DNA from: Candidatus Dadabacteria bacterium
GTDB taxonomy: Bacteria > Desulfobacterota_D > UBA1144 > Nemesobacterales > Nemesobacteraceae
Direction: 5' to 3'
DNA: 64,000 nucleotides
NCBI GenBank assembly: GCA_009840385.1
Contig: VXNX01000013.1
Span: 248,001 to 312,000 of the forward strand
Both the position numbers and the translations under genes were made by a program. This document shows, piece by piece, positions 38,924 to 48,497 of this stretch. The notes under the pieces are model-generated. The model did no database searches. It saw nothing but the letters and a program-made list of their open reading frames with translations, and was not told the DNA's origin. The first letter of the stretch is position 1. Every line of letters begins with the position of its first letter.

Positions 38924-40117
38924 GTGAGACTTTCAGAAAGGGTAAGCAACCTCAAGCCTTCCGCGACTCTGACCATAACGGCAAAAGCCAAATCGCTTCG
39001 CGCCCAAGGGGTCGACATCATAGGGTTCGGAGCTGGAGAACCTGACTTCGACACTCCCGAGAACGTGAAGAAAGAGGGTGTGGCCGCGATTAAAAGCGGC
39101 TTTACGAAGTACACAGCCGTCGGTGGAATCGATGAACTCAAAGACGCGATAGCGGCGTCCCTGAAAAAAGACCACGGCCTTGAGTACGCAAGGGATGAGA
39201 TACTGGTTTCCTGTGGTGCCAAACACTCGATATACAACATTACCCAAGCGCTTTTCGAACCCGGAGACGAGGTTATAATCCCGGCCCCTTACTGGGTTTC
39301 CTATCCCGACCAGGTAGCGTTGACGGGTGCAACCCCGGTGATCATAGACACAGACGAGCAAGAACTTTTCAAGATCACCCCTAAGCAGCTCGAAGCGGAA
39401 ATAAACGAACGGACGCGGGCCTTTATTCTCAATTATCCTTCAAATCCCACGGGGACAACGTATTCGCGCGGAGAACTTGAGGAAATAGTCGAAATCGCCC
39501 TTGACGCCGGTCTGATCATAATCTCAGATGAGATATACGAGAAGATAATCTATGGGGAAACGGAGCACGTATCCGTCTGCTCTCTTAGCGACAGGGCTAA
39601 AGAATCCACCATACTTGTAAACGGGGTATCAAAATCCTACTCAATGACCGGATGGCGCATAGGATACGCGGCGGGGGATAAAAGAGTAATAAGCGCGATG
39701 GCGAAGCTTCAGGGACAGTCTACCTCGAACCCCTCTTCAATTTCCCAGATGGCCGCCCTTGAGGCACTTTGCGGACCGCAGGACCTGCTCGCCAAAAGGG
39801 CAAGAGAATTTGAGAGAAGGAAGAACTTCATAGTGAAAAGGCTGAACGAAATTCCGGGATTTACCTGCTTTGACCCAATGGGAGCGTTTTACGTGTTTCC
39901 CAGCATAAGCGGTTTTGTGGGCAAAACATACGGAGACAAGAAGATTGACGGGTCCATCTCGTTTACCGAATTCCTGCTTGAGGAAGCGAAAGTGGCCGTC
40001 GTTCCGGGCATAGCCTTCGGAAAGGAAAACCATCTCAGGATATCCTACGCCACATCCATGGAGAACATAGAAGAGGGCTTAAACAGAATCGAAGAGGCGG
40101 TAGGAACCCTGCTCTGA
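38924..40117 (+). CDS. aspC: Aspartate aminotransferase, class I
   Basis: A PLP enzyme that moves amino groups between aspartate and 2-oxoglutarate. The alpha-I type start SERVSNLKPSATLTITAKAKSLRAQG, IGFGAGEPDFDTP, NYPSNPTGTTYS and the PLP-lysine in NGVSKSYSMTGWRIGY are present, with the final substrate Arg in LRISYATS. The 397-residue length is typical. The start is GTG one base after the coaD stop. Related transaminases are hard to tell apart, so the substrate is likely but not certain. Confidence 0.9.
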   Translation: MRLSERVSNLKPSATLTITAKAKSLRAQGVDIIGFGAGEPDFDTPENVKKEGVAAIKSGFTKYTAVGGIDELKDAIAASLKKDHGLEYARDEILVSCGAKHSIYNITQALFEPGDEVIIPAPYWVSYPDQVALTGATPVIIDTDEQELFKITPKQLEAEINERTRAFILNYPSNPTGTTYSRGELEEIVEIALDAGLIIISDEIYEKIIYGETEHVSVCSLSDRAKESTILVNGVSKSYSMTGWRIGYAAGDKRVISAMAKLQGQSTSNPSSISQMAALEALCGPQDLLAKRAREFERRKNFIVKRLNEIPGFTCFDPMGAFYVFPSISGFVGKTYGDKKIDGSISFTEFLLEEAKVAVVPGIAFGKENHLRISYATSMENIEEGLNRIEEAVGTLL

Positions 40118-40123
40118 TTCGAA

Positions 40124-41242
40124 ATGAACTCCTTTAAAATCGGACTTTCCGCAACGCTCTCTGGACGCCACGCCGTCCAAGGCAGGGAAAGCCTTCGGGG
40201 AATAAAGCTTTTCACGGACCACCTGCGCAGCCGTGGCGGAGTTAAAACGCGGGATGGAGATTCCTTGGTGCCAGAACTTGTTTTCTACGATGACTCTAGC
40301 GTTGCCGAGAAAACAAGGGAGAACACCCGCCACCTGATAGAAAAAGATCGGGTAGACATACTGCTGGGACCGTACTCAAGTAGCCTCACGCTTGCGTGCG
40401 TCGAGGTCGCAGAAAAGGCGAAAAGAGTAGTTTGGAACTACGGCGGATCGCTTGACGACATTCCAGTCCGCACCCGGGGAAAGACTGTAACCGCCATAAC
40501 CGAGGCATCTTCTTACTTCCATGCTGTAGTGGACATGATCCACGACCGCTACGGCGAGGCAGCCGAAATCACTGTTTTGCGTCTTGAGGGAAGCCGATTT
40601 TCCCATACCGTGAGTGAAGGAGCGCTTCTTCGTGCGGAAAAACTCGGGATATCGGCACAAGTCTATGATTTTTCCTCCGGCACGAAAGACTTCTCCTCCA
40701 TACTCGACCGAGCGAAAGGCCAAGGCGCTTCCTGCGTGCTCTGCTGCGGGGGGATGGAAGACGATATAAATCTCGCCAAGTGGGTATCGAAGAACTCAGC
40801 CGACGCCTTCGTGGTGGTGGCAACGCTTGCAGCCGCAGTAAACGAGTTTGAAAAACGTCTCGGCAGGGAGGCCGAGGGTTTTGTCTCGACAAGCCAGTGG
40901 GAACCCACGCTTTGCGTATCCGTGGATTTCGGCCCGAGTCCCAAGGAATTTTCAGACGAATTCGCCCGCGCCTACGGATACACGCCCGACTACACAGCCG
41001 CACAGTCTTACAACATGGGGCTCATAATAGAAAAACTCATCGGGAAAACAGGAACTACGGACGAACAGACGCTTCTGAGCGAAGCCCTGCACTCTCGGTT
41101 TACGACTTTTTACGGAGATTTCCGCATAGACCCCGAGACCCTGCGCCAGACGGGACACCGGATGCTGGTAACCCAGTGGCAGGACGGGGAGAAGAAGATA
41201 GTTTTTCCGCAAGAATATTCGAATTCCCGGCTCATAATCTGA
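40124..41242 (+). CDS. Leu/Ile/Val-binding-like protein without signal peptide
   Basis: A 372-residue periplasmic-binding fold of the branched-chain amino acid type: FKIGLSATLSGRHAVQGRESLRGI at the start, LVFYDDSSVAEKTRENTRHLI, DILLGPYSSSLTLA, and SYNMGLIIEKLIG near the end. The odd point is that the domain begins at residue 4, so no signal peptide exists, and no permease or ATPase is next to it. It may be a cytoplasmic sensor, as in AmiC-type proteins, or a relic transporter part. It is six bases after the aminotransferase gene. Confidence 0.75.
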   Translation: MNSFKIGLSATLSGRHAVQGRESLRGIKLFTDHLRSRGGVKTRDGDSLVPELVFYDDSSVAEKTRENTRHLIEKDRVDILLGPYSSSLTLACVEVAEKAKRVVWNYGGSLDDIPVRTRGKTVTAITEASSYFHAVVDMIHDRYGEAAEITVLRLEGSRFSHTVSEGALLRAEKLGISAQVYDFSSGTKDFSSILDRAKGQGASCVLCCGGMEDDINLAKWVSKNSADAFVVVATLAAAVNEFEKRLGREAEGFVSTSQWEPTLCVSVDFGPSPKEFSDEFARAYGYTPDYTAAQSYNMGLIIEKLIGKTGTTDEQTLLSEALHSRFTTFYGDFRIDPETLRQTGHRMLVTQWQDGEKKIVFPQEYSNSRLII

Positions 41243-41246
41243 GGGG

Positions 41247-41322
41247 TGGTGGAGCCGACGGGAGTCGAACCCGCGACCTCATGAATGCCATTCATGCGCT
41301 CTCCCAACTGAGCTACGGCCCC
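41247..41322 (-). tRNA. tRNA-Ala (anticodon GGC)
   Basis: Cloverleaf on the minus strand: acceptor GGGGCCG/CGGCTCC (one G-U pair), D arm GTAGCTCAGTTGGGAGAGC, anticodon stem CATGA/TCATG with loop ATGGCAT (GGC), T arm GCGGG-TTCGACT-CCCGT, discriminator A and encoded CCA. It lies 69 bases from a near-identical tRNA-Ala(CGC). Confidence 0.96.
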
Positions 41323-41390
41323 GAACGAAACAGGATTATAAATCTAGTTCCAAGGTAAGTGTATGTCAAACCCGAAGGAAATTCGAGAAG

Positions 41391-41467
41391 TGGTGGAGCC
41401 GACGGGATTTGAACCCGCGACCTCATGAGTGCGATTCATGCGCTCTCCCGGACTGAGCTACGGCCCC
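41391..41467 (-). tRNA. tRNA-Ala (anticodon CGC)
   Basis: Cloverleaf on the minus strand with the same acceptor, anticodon stem and CCA as the neighbouring tRNA-Ala, but loop ATCGCAC (anticodon CGC), one extra base in the D loop (CAGTCCGGGAGAG) and T loop TTCAAAT. It reads codon GCG. The pair looks like a duplication followed by anticodon change. Confidence 0.96.
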
Positions 41468-41535
41468 ACGAAAAACAAGAGTAAGTAGTTTATTTCAGGA
41501 AATATCACTGTCAAACTTTCAGTGCCGTATAACGC

Positions 41536-41568
41536 TTCCACTGTATTGTGGAAAGGATTATGTATAAT
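41536..41568 (+). promoter_or_regulatory. Probable hom promoter with an inverted repeat
   Basis: A consensus -10 TATAAT (41563-41568) lies 33 bases before the hom start. In the -35 position is a perfect inverted repeat TTCCAC-6-GTGGAA (41536-41553) instead of a normal -35 box, so an activator or repressor may bind there. Confidence 0.45.
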
Positions 41569-41601
41569 TTTTCTTTTTTGAATAATTGAGGAGATCATGG
41601 G

Positions 41602-42903
41602 ATGAATTCCGTTAACATAGGTCTTGTAGGCGCCGGAACCATAGGTTGCGGAGTTTATAAAACGATAAGCGAAAACACAGACATAATAGAAAAAAGAACC
41701 GGGATAAAGCTGCGCATAAAAAAAGTGGCCGATATCGACATAAAGAGAAAACGCCCGGTCAAGATCCCGAAAAGGCTTTTCACCACCGACGCGGACGAAC
41801 TCATAAACGACGAGAGCATCTCTATAATAATAGAGCTTATCGGCGGAACCACGGCGGCGCGCGAACTGGTTCTGGACGCGATACGGAACGGAAAAAACGT
41901 CGTAACCGCGAACAAGGCCCTTCTGGCTCACCACGGCGGGGAAATTTTCAGGGAGGCAGCCGCAAACGGAGTTCACGTGGCGTTTGAAGCTAGCGTGGGA
42001 GGAGGGATACCTGTAATCAAGGCGGCACATGAAAGCTACGTGGCTAACAATATCCTCTCCATACACGGAATAATGAACGGGACGTGCAACTACATACTTC
42101 ATAACATGTCGGAGCAGAAAAAAGGGTTTGAGGAAATGCTGCGGCGCGCCCAGGACGAGGGATATGCCGAAGCCGATCCTTCGTTTGACATAGACGGCAT
42201 TGACGCCGCCCACAAACTCTCGATCCTGATAATGCTTGCCTACGGATTTTTCCCGGAATTCGACGACATATACGTCGAGGGAATAAGAAACATCTCCTCG
42301 ACCGACATAAGCTTCGCCGAACAGCTCGGCTACAAGATCAAGCTGCTCGCCATAGCCAAGTCGACCGACTCGGGCATACAGGCTGGAGTTTATCCGGCCC
42401 TTATAAGAAAAAACACACAGCTTGCCGACGTAAAAGACGCCTTTAATGCAATCCACATCGTGGGAGACAAGGTAGGTCCGACAATGCTTTATGGAATGGG
42501 GGCCGGGATGCTCCCGACGGCAAGCGCTGTCGTGGGCGATCTGGTTTCAATAGCCAAAACCGTTCAGAACGGCTCGCAGGCTGCTCCTCCCATGCTTTAT
42601 TCCGAGGATGCCGGACACAGGTCTCTTGTCGGCACCGACCGCCTTGCGGGACGCTACTACCTTAGATTCCAAGTTGAAGATAAGCCTGGCACTCTCGGGA
42701 AGATAACTACGGTTCTCGGGAAGTGCGGAATAAGCATAGAGTCCATAATACAGCAGACAAGAGAAACAAACGGCGGGGAAGTTCCCATCATAATAATGAC
42801 CCATGAGTCGAGCGAGAAAAGCCTTAGAAAAGCGCTTGGGAGAGTAGAAAAATCCATGACGTCCGTTGCCGACGCGATTTTCATAAGGATTGAGGAGATA
42901 TGA
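41602..42903 (+). CDS. hom: Homoserine dehydrogenase
   Basis: Reduces aspartate semialdehyde to homoserine for Thr and Met. The Rossmann start IGLVGAGTIGCGVYK, the VVTANKALLAHHG motif, FEASVGGGIPVIK, MNGTCNYILHNM and DIDGIDAAHKLSIL are all in place. A C-terminal ACT domain (FQVEDKPGTLGKITTVL) suggests feedback control by threonine. The 433-residue length is typical. GAGGAG lies at proper spacing before the ATG. Its last four bases overlap the ntrB start. Confidence 0.96.
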   Translation: MNSVNIGLVGAGTIGCGVYKTISENTDIIEKRTGIKLRIKKVADIDIKRKRPVKIPKRLFTTDADELINDESISIIIELIGGTTAARELVLDAIRNGKNVVTANKALLAHHGGEIFREAAANGVHVAFEASVGGGIPVIKAAHESYVANNILSIHGIMNGTCNYILHNMSEQKKGFEEMLRRAQDEGYAEADPSFDIDGIDAAHKLSILIMLAYGFFPEFDDIYVEGIRNISSTDISFAEQLGYKIKLLAIAKSTDSGIQAGVYPALIRKNTQLADVKDAFNAIHIVGDKVGPTMLYGMGAGMLPTASAVVGDLVSIAKTVQNGSQAAPPMLYSEDAGHRSLVGTDRLAGRYYLRFQVEDKPGTLGKITTVLGKCGISIESIIQQTRETNGGEVPIIIMTHESSEKSLRKALGRVEKSMTSVADAIFIRIEEI

Positions 42904-44000
42904 GAGAACAGGCGGCTGTAACCGCGAGAAAGATAATTACGGGCATAGAGCGGCAGGAACATCCGACGTTCTACAAGGATCTTCTGGATTCGCTTCCCGA
43001 GGGAGTGATAGTAGCTGACGGGGATCTCAATATAATTTCCGTTAACGAACCGTCTGAAACCATACTCAATATCTCAAGGCGAAAAACCGTCGGAAAGCAT
43101 ATATCCAGATTTCTGCCTGAAGAAATAACCAACCTCTGCACCAGGGCGGTGAAAGAGGAAAGGGTTATGCAGGAAAACGACCTGCTTTTCCGCATATCAA
43201 AGGACTCGTCGATCAACGTGGAATGCACGGCATCTCCCATACACGGAAACGACGGGAAAATGAGCGGACTCGTAATACAGATAAGAAACACGGAAAAGAT
43301 GAACATGATGTCCATCATCAGCAGGAACTGTAGCCTTGAAGAAAATTACGAGACCCTGGTAAGAGGACTTGCGCACGAAATCAGAAATCCACTCAGCGGG
43401 ATAAAGGGAGCAGCACAGCTTCTAAAAGGCACGTTGTCGAAAACGGAGAAAAACCGGTGTTCCAAGATAATAATAAACGAAGTAGAGAGACTGAAAGACC
43501 TGGTCGACAGGCTCGTCAAACCCTCATCTGTATCAACGCAGCATCTGATGTCTGTGGATATAAATGAGATTTTGATTGACATAATATTTCTCGAATCGAA
43601 TCTTCATAAGAACATAGAGTTCAAGCACAAGCTCGACATTACCATTCCTCCCATACCCGGGGACTACAACTCTCTCAAACAGGTGTTCATAAACATCATC
43701 CAAAACGCCGTGAGCTCGATCAAGAGCGACGGGCAGATAACGGTCAGCACGAGATGGGTGACGGATTACAAGATACGTAATAAACACACTGTCATGATAT
43801 CGGTAAAGGACAATGGAAGCGGCATACAGAAAAAAAACCTGAAAAAAATATTCACCCCGTTTTTTTCAAGCAAAAAGAAGGGAACCGGGCTTGGTCTTTT
43901 CATATCGAACCAAGTAATAGCCAAATACGGAGGAATAATTACCGCGGAGAGCTGGGAGGGAAAAGGCTCCGAATTCAAGATACAGCTTCCGGCAAGCTAG
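42900..44000 (+). CDS. ntrB: NtrB-type sensor histidine kinase
   Basis: A cytoplasmic, two-component kinase of 366 residues without membrane helices: a PAS domain (about 25-130), HisKA with the phosphorylated His159 in GLAHEIRNPLSG, and an HATPase domain with N box FINIIQNAVSSI, the G1 motif VKDNGSGI and the G2 motif GTGLGL. It pairs with the sigma-54 regulator 72 bases downstream. In NtrB the activity is controlled by PII, and glnB lies 2.5 kb away, which supports a role in nitrogen control. The four-base overlap with hom means shared transcription. Confidence 0.88.
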   Translation: MREQAAVTARKIITGIERQEHPTFYKDLLDSLPEGVIVADGDLNIISVNEPSETILNISRRKTVGKHISRFLPEEITNLCTRAVKEERVMQENDLLFRISKDSSINVECTASPIHGNDGKMSGLVIQIRNTEKMNMMSIISRNCSLEENYETLVRGLAHEIRNPLSGIKGAAQLLKGTLSKTEKNRCSKIIINEVERLKDLVDRLVKPSSVSTQHLMSVDINEILIDIIFLESNLHKNIEFKHKLDITIPPIPGDYNSLKQVFINIIQNAVSSIKSDGQITVSTRWVTDYKIRNKHTVMISVKDNGSGIQKKNLKKIFTPFFSSKKKGTGLGLFISNQVIAKYGGIITAESWEGKGSEFKIQLPAS

Positions 44001-44072
44001 CGAATCATCCGCTCCTCGCCGCTCCGGGAAAAACAATGTAGCGCACAACGCGCCTACTAGAGGAATCAGATC

Positions 44073-45488
44073 ATGAAAGACCGTATTCTGGTAGCCGACG
44101 ACGAAGAAGACATCAGGTGGATACTCGAGACATCCCTTAAGAAATCGGGATTTGAAGTCGAGTGTGCGGAAAACGGAGAGGATGCCGTCCGAAAGGCCCG
44201 CGAGGAGGCGTATTCCCTGATTCTCCTTGACATAAACATGCCGGATATGAACGGGTTTGAGGTTCTCTCCCAGCTTAGAGACAGGGGAATTGACTCTCCC
44301 ATAATATTCATAACCGCGCAAAATACCGTCAGTAACGCCATAGATTCAATGCAGCTCGGCGCCTATGATTACCTGACCAAACCATTTGATCTCGAAGAGG
44401 TGAAACTCTTTGCCGAGCGGGCGATAAAAAGCTACGATGCGGGAAGAAAAATAAGGCTGTCCGAAGATGCCGAGGAAAACATATCGTTTGAGGAAATAGT
44501 CGGCAGTTCGCCCGACATGCTAAACGTATACAAGATCATCGGCCGCACCGCCTCCAAGAACATCACAGTGCTTATATCGGGAGAAAGCGGCACGGGAAAA
44601 GAACTTATCGCAAGGGCGATACACTATAACAGCCCGAGAAGAAAAAAAAGGCTCGTGTCCGTAAACATATCCGCAATCCCCAAGGAACTTATGGAGAGCG
44701 AGCTGTTCGGATACGAAAAAGGAGCGTTCACGGGTGCCGCGGCCTTGAAGAAGGGAAGATTCGAGGAAGCCGACGGGGGAACCCTCCACATAGATGAAAT
44801 AGGGGAACTTTCAACCGACTTGCAGTCAAAACTCCTAAGAGCCATCGAGGAGAAGCAGATCTACCGGCTCGGAAGCGAAAAACCAGTCCCGGTTGACCCC
44901 AGGATAATCGCGAGCACGAATAAGAACCTAAGAGATGCCGTCGCGGAAGGCTCTTTCAGAGAGGACCTGTTCTACAGACTCAACGTCATAAGCATAAACC
45001 TTCCTCCCCTGAGAAAAAGAAAAGAAGATATAAGCGAACTGCTCAAGCATTTTCTGAAGAAGTACTCCGCGGAACTCGGCACCGAGAAAAAGGTCTTCTC
45101 CAGCGAAGCGGAGCAGTTACTGATTACCCACAACTGGCCCGGAAACGTAAGAGAGCTTGAAAACACCATAAAACGCCTCTTGGTCCTAAGCCCCGATAGC
45201 ATAATAAGTGCGAAGGAGACAAAAGACGCCATGGATTCGCAAACCAGCTACGGGGAAACTGAAACAATGGAGAGGAAAACCGAAGAACTTGTCCGAGTTA
45301 TGGTAGAAAATTCGGACTTCTCGCTGCAGAACGTCCACGAGCAGGTAATCGGCAGAGTTGAAAAACAGTTAATCCAAACAGTTCTCGCGAAAACTGGCGG
45401 AAACATGAAGCAGGCGGCAGCTATACTGGGAATAAACAGGAACACGCTTTCAAAAAAGATAAACGACCTGGGAATAGAAAAGGGTTAA
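44073..45488 (+). CDS. ntrC: NtrC-family sigma-54 response regulator
   Basis: A 471-residue enhancer-binding activator: receiver domain with the phospho-acceptor Asp53 ([11 protein letters not shown]), a central AAA+ domain with Walker A GESGTGKE, the sigma-54 contact loop ekGAFTGA, Walker [10 protein letters not shown] and an R-finger region, and a C-terminal Fis-type helix-turn-helix ([18 protein letters not shown]). The conserved Asp and Thr/Lys pocket are intact. Next to ntrB and close to glnB-glnA, it is the best candidate for the nitrogen regulator. I did not find a convincing -24/-12 site upstream of glnB. Confidence 0.92.
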   Translation: MKDRILVADDEEDIRWILETSLKKSGFEVECAENGEDAVRKAREEAYSLILLDINMPDMNGFEVLSQLRDRGIDSPIIFITAQNTVSNAIDSMQLGAYDYLTKPFDLEEVKLFAERAIKSYDAGRKIRLSEDAEENISFEEIVGSSPDMLNVYKIIGRTASKNITVLISGESGTGKELIARAIHYNSPRRKKRLVSVNISAIPKELMESELFGYEKGAFTGAAALKKGRFEEADGGTLHIDEIGELSTDLQSKLLRAIEEKQIYRLGSEKPVPVDPRIIASTNKNLRDAVAEGSFREDLFYRLNVISINLPPLRKRKEDISELLKHFLKKYSAELGTEKKVFSSEAEQLLITHNWPGNVRELENTIKRLLVLSPDSIISAKETKDAMDSQTSYGETETMERKTEELVRVMVENSDFSLQNVHEQVIGRVEKQLIQTVLAKTGGNMKQAAAILGINRNTLSKKINDLGIEKG

Positions 45489-45491
45489 AGA

Positions 45492-46148
45492 CTAATAGCC
45501 GAGCTTTCTCAAAGCGTCGCGGGCCGCGGACTGCTCGGACTGCCTTTTACTGCTGCCTTTTCCCCTACCCCTCAGGTCGGAAGGAATTGTGACCTCTACG
45601 GTGAAAGTCCTTTCATGCGGAGGACCCTCCTCGCTTAAGATTCTGTACTCAGGAGTCTGTCCAAAGATGCTCTGGGAAACTTCCTGAAGCTCGGTTTTGC
45701 TGTCGCGTGGGAAGTCGTTTTCCTCAATAGCGTCCCGAAACAACCCAGAGACCACCTCGAAAGTTTTCTCGTAGCCCGCGTCAAGATACAACGCACCTAT
45801 AAGCGCCTCAAAAGCGTTTGCGTTATTTGACTCCCTTTTCCTTCCCCCAGTGTTCTCCTCTCCTTTCCCAAGCCTCATCTGTTTTCCCAAGCCAGTCGTC
45901 TCGGCGTATCTCGCGAAATTCGCGCCGCTTACCACTCGACTTCTGACCTTGGAGAGATCTCCCTCAGTGTGCGAAGGGTATTTTTCATAAAGAAGCACAC
46001 TCACCATGCATCCCAGCAGGGCGTCTCCGAGAAACTCAAGTCTCTCGTTGCTAGGGCACGAGAACTCATTTGCGTATGAACTGTGGGTAAGAGCAGTTTC
46101 AAGCAGTGAGCGGTCTTTGAACTTGTAGCCAAGTTTCTGTTCGATCAT
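45492..46148 (-). CDS. rnc: Ribonuclease III
   Basis: Cuts double-stranded RNA, including rRNA precursors. The catalytic signature NERLEFLGDALLGC with the metal-binding acidic residues, NANAFEALIGALYLDAGYE, and a C-terminal double-stranded-RNA-binding domain (DSKTELQEVSQ to SAARDALRKLGY) are present. The 218-residue length is at the short end of normal. Its stop is three bases from the ntrC stop on the other strand. Confidence 0.95.
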   Translation of the reverse strand: MIEQKLGYKFKDRSLLETALTHSSYANEFSCPSNERLEFLGDALLGCMVSVLLYEKYPSHTEGDLSKVRSRVVSGANFARYAETTGLGKQMRLGKGEENTGGRKRESNNANAFEALIGALYLDAGYEKTFEVVSGLFRDAIEENDFPRDSKTELQEVSQSIFGQTPEYRILSEEGPPHERTFTVEVTIPSDLRGRGKGSSKRQSEQSAARDALRKLGY

Positions 46149-46833
<685 letters not shown>

Positions 46834-46894
46834 TTAGCGCTCGTACCAAATAATTTCTTTCTGAAAACAATCGCATTAAGGAGGATAATTGATC

Positions 46895-48346
46895 ATGCCT
46901 ACTGACAGCAAGTCAGGTCAGCCGGTTATTCCAAAAAAGCCGGCTGAACTAATAAAGTTCATAAAAAATTACGAGATTGAGTTTGTTGATCTCAGGTTTC
47001 TTGATTTTATAGGAATGTGGCAGCACTTCACTATACCGGCGGAGGAAGTTGACAAGTCATTTTTTGAAAACGGCCTTGGTTTTGACGGTTCAAGCATCAG
47101 GGGCTGGCAGGCTATTAACACAAGCGACATGTTGATTATGCCAGACCCAACCACCTGCAAGCGCGATCCTTTCATGCAGGCCGAGACTCTCGCCATAATA
47201 TGTAATATTGAAGACCCCATAACAAGGGAGCCCTACACGAGAGACCCGAGAAACATAGCGATGAAAGCTATTTCTTTCATGCAGGGCACGAAGGTCGCGG
47301 ACACCGCTTACTTTGGTCCCGAGCTGGAATTTTTCATTCTTGACGATGTCAGATACGATCAGAGTCCGCGTGGCGGATACTACTTCATAGATTCGGAGGA
47401 AGGCATCTGGAATTCTGGGGCCGACGAACAGCCGAACCTCGGTCACAAGCTCAGGCACAAGGAAGGCTACTTTCCAACTCCTCCTTCAGACAGCATGCAC
47501 GACATACGTTCCGAAATGGTAAGCGTGCTTCTGAGCCTCGGTATTTCAGTTGAGGCCCATCACCATGAAGTCGCGACGGCAGGGCAGGCGGAGATTGACA
47601 TGCGTTTCGCTCCTCTGGTCCAGATGGGAGACAATATGAAATGGTATAAGTATGTGGTAAAGAACGTTGCCCGGGAACATGGGAAAACAGCCACTTTCAT
47701 GCCAAAGCCCGTCTTTGACGATAACGGTTCCGGAATGCACATTCACCAGTCTCTGTGGAAAAACGGAAAACCTCTTTTCGCCGGAAAGGGATATGCTGGA
47801 CTGAGCGACCTTGCAATGTATTATGTGGGTGGAGTTCTAAAGCACGCAAGAGCCATATGCGCATTTAGCAACCCGATAACGAACTCCTACAGGAGGCTCG
47901 TTCCTGGGTTTGAAGCTCCCGTGAATCTTGCTTACTCCGCGAGAAACAGAAGCGCTGCGGTAAGAATCCCCATGTATTCTCCTAACCCAAAGGCAAAGAG
48001 AATCGAGACCCGGTTTCCGGATCCCTCGTGCAATGGTTATCTAACGTTTTCTGCTTTGTTGATGGCCGGACTCGACGGAATCGAAAACAAGATTAAGCCG
48101 GGAGACCCGCTGGACAAGGATATTTACGCACTGGGACCCGAGGAACTGAGTAACATCCCCTCCGTACCAGGTTCGCTCGAAGAGGCCGTAAAAGCCCTTG
48201 AAGAGGATCACGAGTTCCTGCTTAAAGGAGACGTGTTCACTGAAGACGTAATAGAGACATGGATTGACTACAAAACGGAAAACGAGATCAACCCGATCAG
48301 ACTAAGACCCGTACCGTACGAGTTCACACTTTATTACGACGTGTAA
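46895..48346 (+). CDS. glnA: Glutamine synthetase, type I
   Basis: Makes glutamine from glutamate and ammonia. The beta-grasp start ([20 protein letters not shown]), [22 protein letters not shown], the catalytic [12 protein letters not shown] and the flap-side [17 protein letters not shown] are visible. The adenylylation motif [22 protein letters not shown] keeps the Tyr. The ATG at 46895 with AAGGAGG ten bases upstream is preferred to the TTG at 46889. A strong terminator follows. It forms the glnB-glnA operon. Confidence 0.97.
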   Translation: MPTDSKSGQPVIPKKPAELIKFIKNYEIEFVDLRFLDFIGMWQHFTIPAEEVDKSFFENGLGFDGSSIRGWQAINTSDMLIMPDPTTCKRDPFMQAETLAIICNIEDPITREPYTRDPRNIAMKAISFMQGTKVADTAYFGPELEFFILDDVRYDQSPRGGYYFIDSEEGIWNSGADEQPNLGHKLRHKEGYFPTPPSDSMHDIRSEMVSVLLSLGISVEAHHHEVATAGQAEIDMRFAPLVQMGDNMKWYKYVVKNVAREHGKTATFMPKPVFDDNGSGMHIHQSLWKNGKPLFAGKGYAGLSDLAMYYVGGVLKHARAICAFSNPITNSYRRLVPGFEAPVNLAYSARNRSAAVRIPMYSPNPKAKRIETRFPDPSCNGYLTFSALLMAGLDGIENKIKPGDPLDKDIYALGPEELSNIPSVPGSLEEAVKALEEDHEFLLKGDVFTEDVIETWIDYKTENEINPIRLRPVPYEFTLYYDV

Positions 48347-48366
48347 AAAAGGAAAAAACAGATAAG

Positions 48367-48404
48367 AAAAAAGGGGTGCTTTCTCGGAAGGCACCCCTTT
48401 TTTT
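48367..48404 (+). terminator. Rho-independent terminator after glnA (bidirectional)
   Basis: A perfect stem AAAAAAGGGGTGC/GCACCCCTTTTTT with an 11-base loop, followed by T-rich sequence. The A-run on the other side makes it able to end transcripts on both strands, so it can also stop the minus-strand tRNA-Leu transcript. Confidence 0.9.
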
Positions 48405-48410
48405 ATGCTC

Positions 48411-48495
48411 TGCCGAAGGGGGGAGTCGAACCCCCACGGGCGCAATGCCCACAGGATCCTGAATCCTGCGCGTCTACCAATTCCGCCACTTCGGC
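48411..48495 (-). tRNA. tRNA-Leu (anticodon CAG)
   Basis: Class II tRNA on the minus strand: acceptor GCCGAAG/CTTCGGC, D arm GGCGGAATTGGTAGACGC, anticodon stem CAGGA/TCCTG with loop TTCAGGA (CAG), a long variable arm, T arm GGGGG-TTCGACT-CCCCC, discriminator A. CCA is not encoded, unlike the Gly and Ala genes here. Confidence 0.96.
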
Positions 48496-48497
48496 TT

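Noticed and set aside
41458-42456. 332-codon frame on the minus strand under hom
   Set aside because: It lies wholly opposite hom apart from a small edge that enters the tRNA-Ala gene, and its translation has no domain-like pattern; it is a shadow of hom codon usage.
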